Assembly (NCBI RefSeq): GCF_910592395.1
Contig: NC_088324.1
Span: 9,328,953-9,388,952 of the forward strand
Direction: 5' to 3'
DNA from: Lineus longissimus
Lineage: Eukaryota > Nemertea > Pilidiophora > Heteronemertea > Lineidae
Length of the DNA stretch: 60,000 nt
Numbering within the stretch: position 1 is the stretch's first letter; each line of letters opens with the position of its first letter. Under the pieces are notes generated by a model that worked only from the letters and a program-made list of their open reading frames with translations, was not told the origin of the DNA and did no database searches. The position numbers and the translations under genes are program-made. Below are positions 59,951-60,000 of this stretch, in pieces.

Positions 59951-60000
59951 GATCAGAGTAGTTCTCTAATAGAGCAGATAGTGAGTCGAATGTGGTTTCA
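59951..60000 (+). repeat. Monomer variant at right edge with collapsed 97-bp pair
   Basis: All other standard monomers read GTGAGTCGAATGTGATTCTG after the anchor and reach GTGGTTTCA only 97 bp later. Here the anchor is followed at once by GTGAGTCGAATGTGGTTTCA. One half of the internal pair has therefore been lost, or a new variant class begins at the window edge. Confidence 0.6.

Larger units (their letters stand above)
35026..60000 (+). repeat. Satellite array of a ~1,073-bp monomer
   Basis: Using the anchor GATCAGAGTAGTTCTCTAAT, standard monomers start at 38028, 39103, 40176, 41249, 42346, 45732, 46807, 47880, 48953, 50050, 51197, 52270, 53367, 54538, 55611, 56708, 57781, 58854 and 59951. 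Spacings are 1073, 1075, 1097, 1147 or 1171 bp. Divergent short units anchor at 36184, 36520, 36956 and at 43888, 44224, 44660. All copies are in one orientation. Neighbouring standard monomers differ by only a few bases. The left edge (35026, where ATCAATGTTTTT begins) is sharp against unrelated DNA; the right edge is beyond the window. I see no 5S, snRNA or histone gene in the unit. The function is unknown; such arrays are often centromeric, subtelomeric or heterochromatic. Confidence 0.97.

Noticed and set aside
35056-59952. Dozens of 61-104 codon open frames repeated on both strands across the array
   Set aside because: They overlap on both strands, recur with the DNA repeat period, and show no domain, start context or splice sites. 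Their sameness reflects recent duplication, not selection.

Overview
This is animal (eukaryotic, intron-rich) genomic DNA, AT-rich and full of dispersed repeats. Several repeats look lophotrochozoan: tRNA-derived SINE fragments, and elements whose ends carry GAGGTGAGC or ACAAGAGGCCC next to GGCC-rich edges. A marine mollusc, brachiopod, annelid or similar is my best guess; the species cannot be told from the sequence. The window holds one gene I can assign firmly, one possible terminal exon of another gene, about 30 kb of intronic and intergenic repeat-bearing DNA, and a 25 kb satellite array.

Layout. 1-411: possible last coding exon of an unrecognised plus-strand gene, with a candidate poly(A) signal near 1100. 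2.7-4.5 kb: a 261-bp duplicated sequence split by a ~1.2 kb element with short terminal inverted repeats, a CGT microsatellite and three internal ~300-bp repeats. 6885-30992, minus strand: a 13-exon gene for a Ral guanine nucleotide exchange factor of the RalGDS/RGL family. I read it as 737 residues: a basic N-terminal exon, then a RasGEF_N (REM) module, the RasGEF catalytic domain, a Ser-rich linker and a C-terminal Ras-association domain. All 12 introns are GT-AG and every phase fits. The first intron is 17.4 kb and the others are 0.29-0.56 kb. The long intron carries a 20-bp minisatellite, a 180-bp palindromic MITE-like element, SINE fragments and a degenerate repeat with four exact TGACCTTGA nuclear-receptor half-sites. 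31-35 kb: upstream DNA of the gene with a SINE head, a small inverted-repeat element and element-end motifs.

35026-60000: a direct tandem array of a ~1,073-bp monomer that runs off the right edge. It has higher-order structure. A 7,704-bp block of mixed monomers (35347-43050) is repeated head to tail (43051-50754) with only about ten differences noticed by eye, and a later section shows a 3,341-bp period. Length variants are explained by two small tandem duplications (+24 and +74 bp). The left-edge monomers are more diverged and rearranged, as expected for an array homogenised by unequal exchange. The many short open frames in the array repeat because the DNA repeats; none is called as a gene. 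A trace of an older open frame survives in the divergent copies.

Functionally, the exchange factor would couple active Ras-type GTPases, through its RA domain, to GDP-GTP exchange on Ral. The array lies about 4 kb upstream of its first recognised exon.
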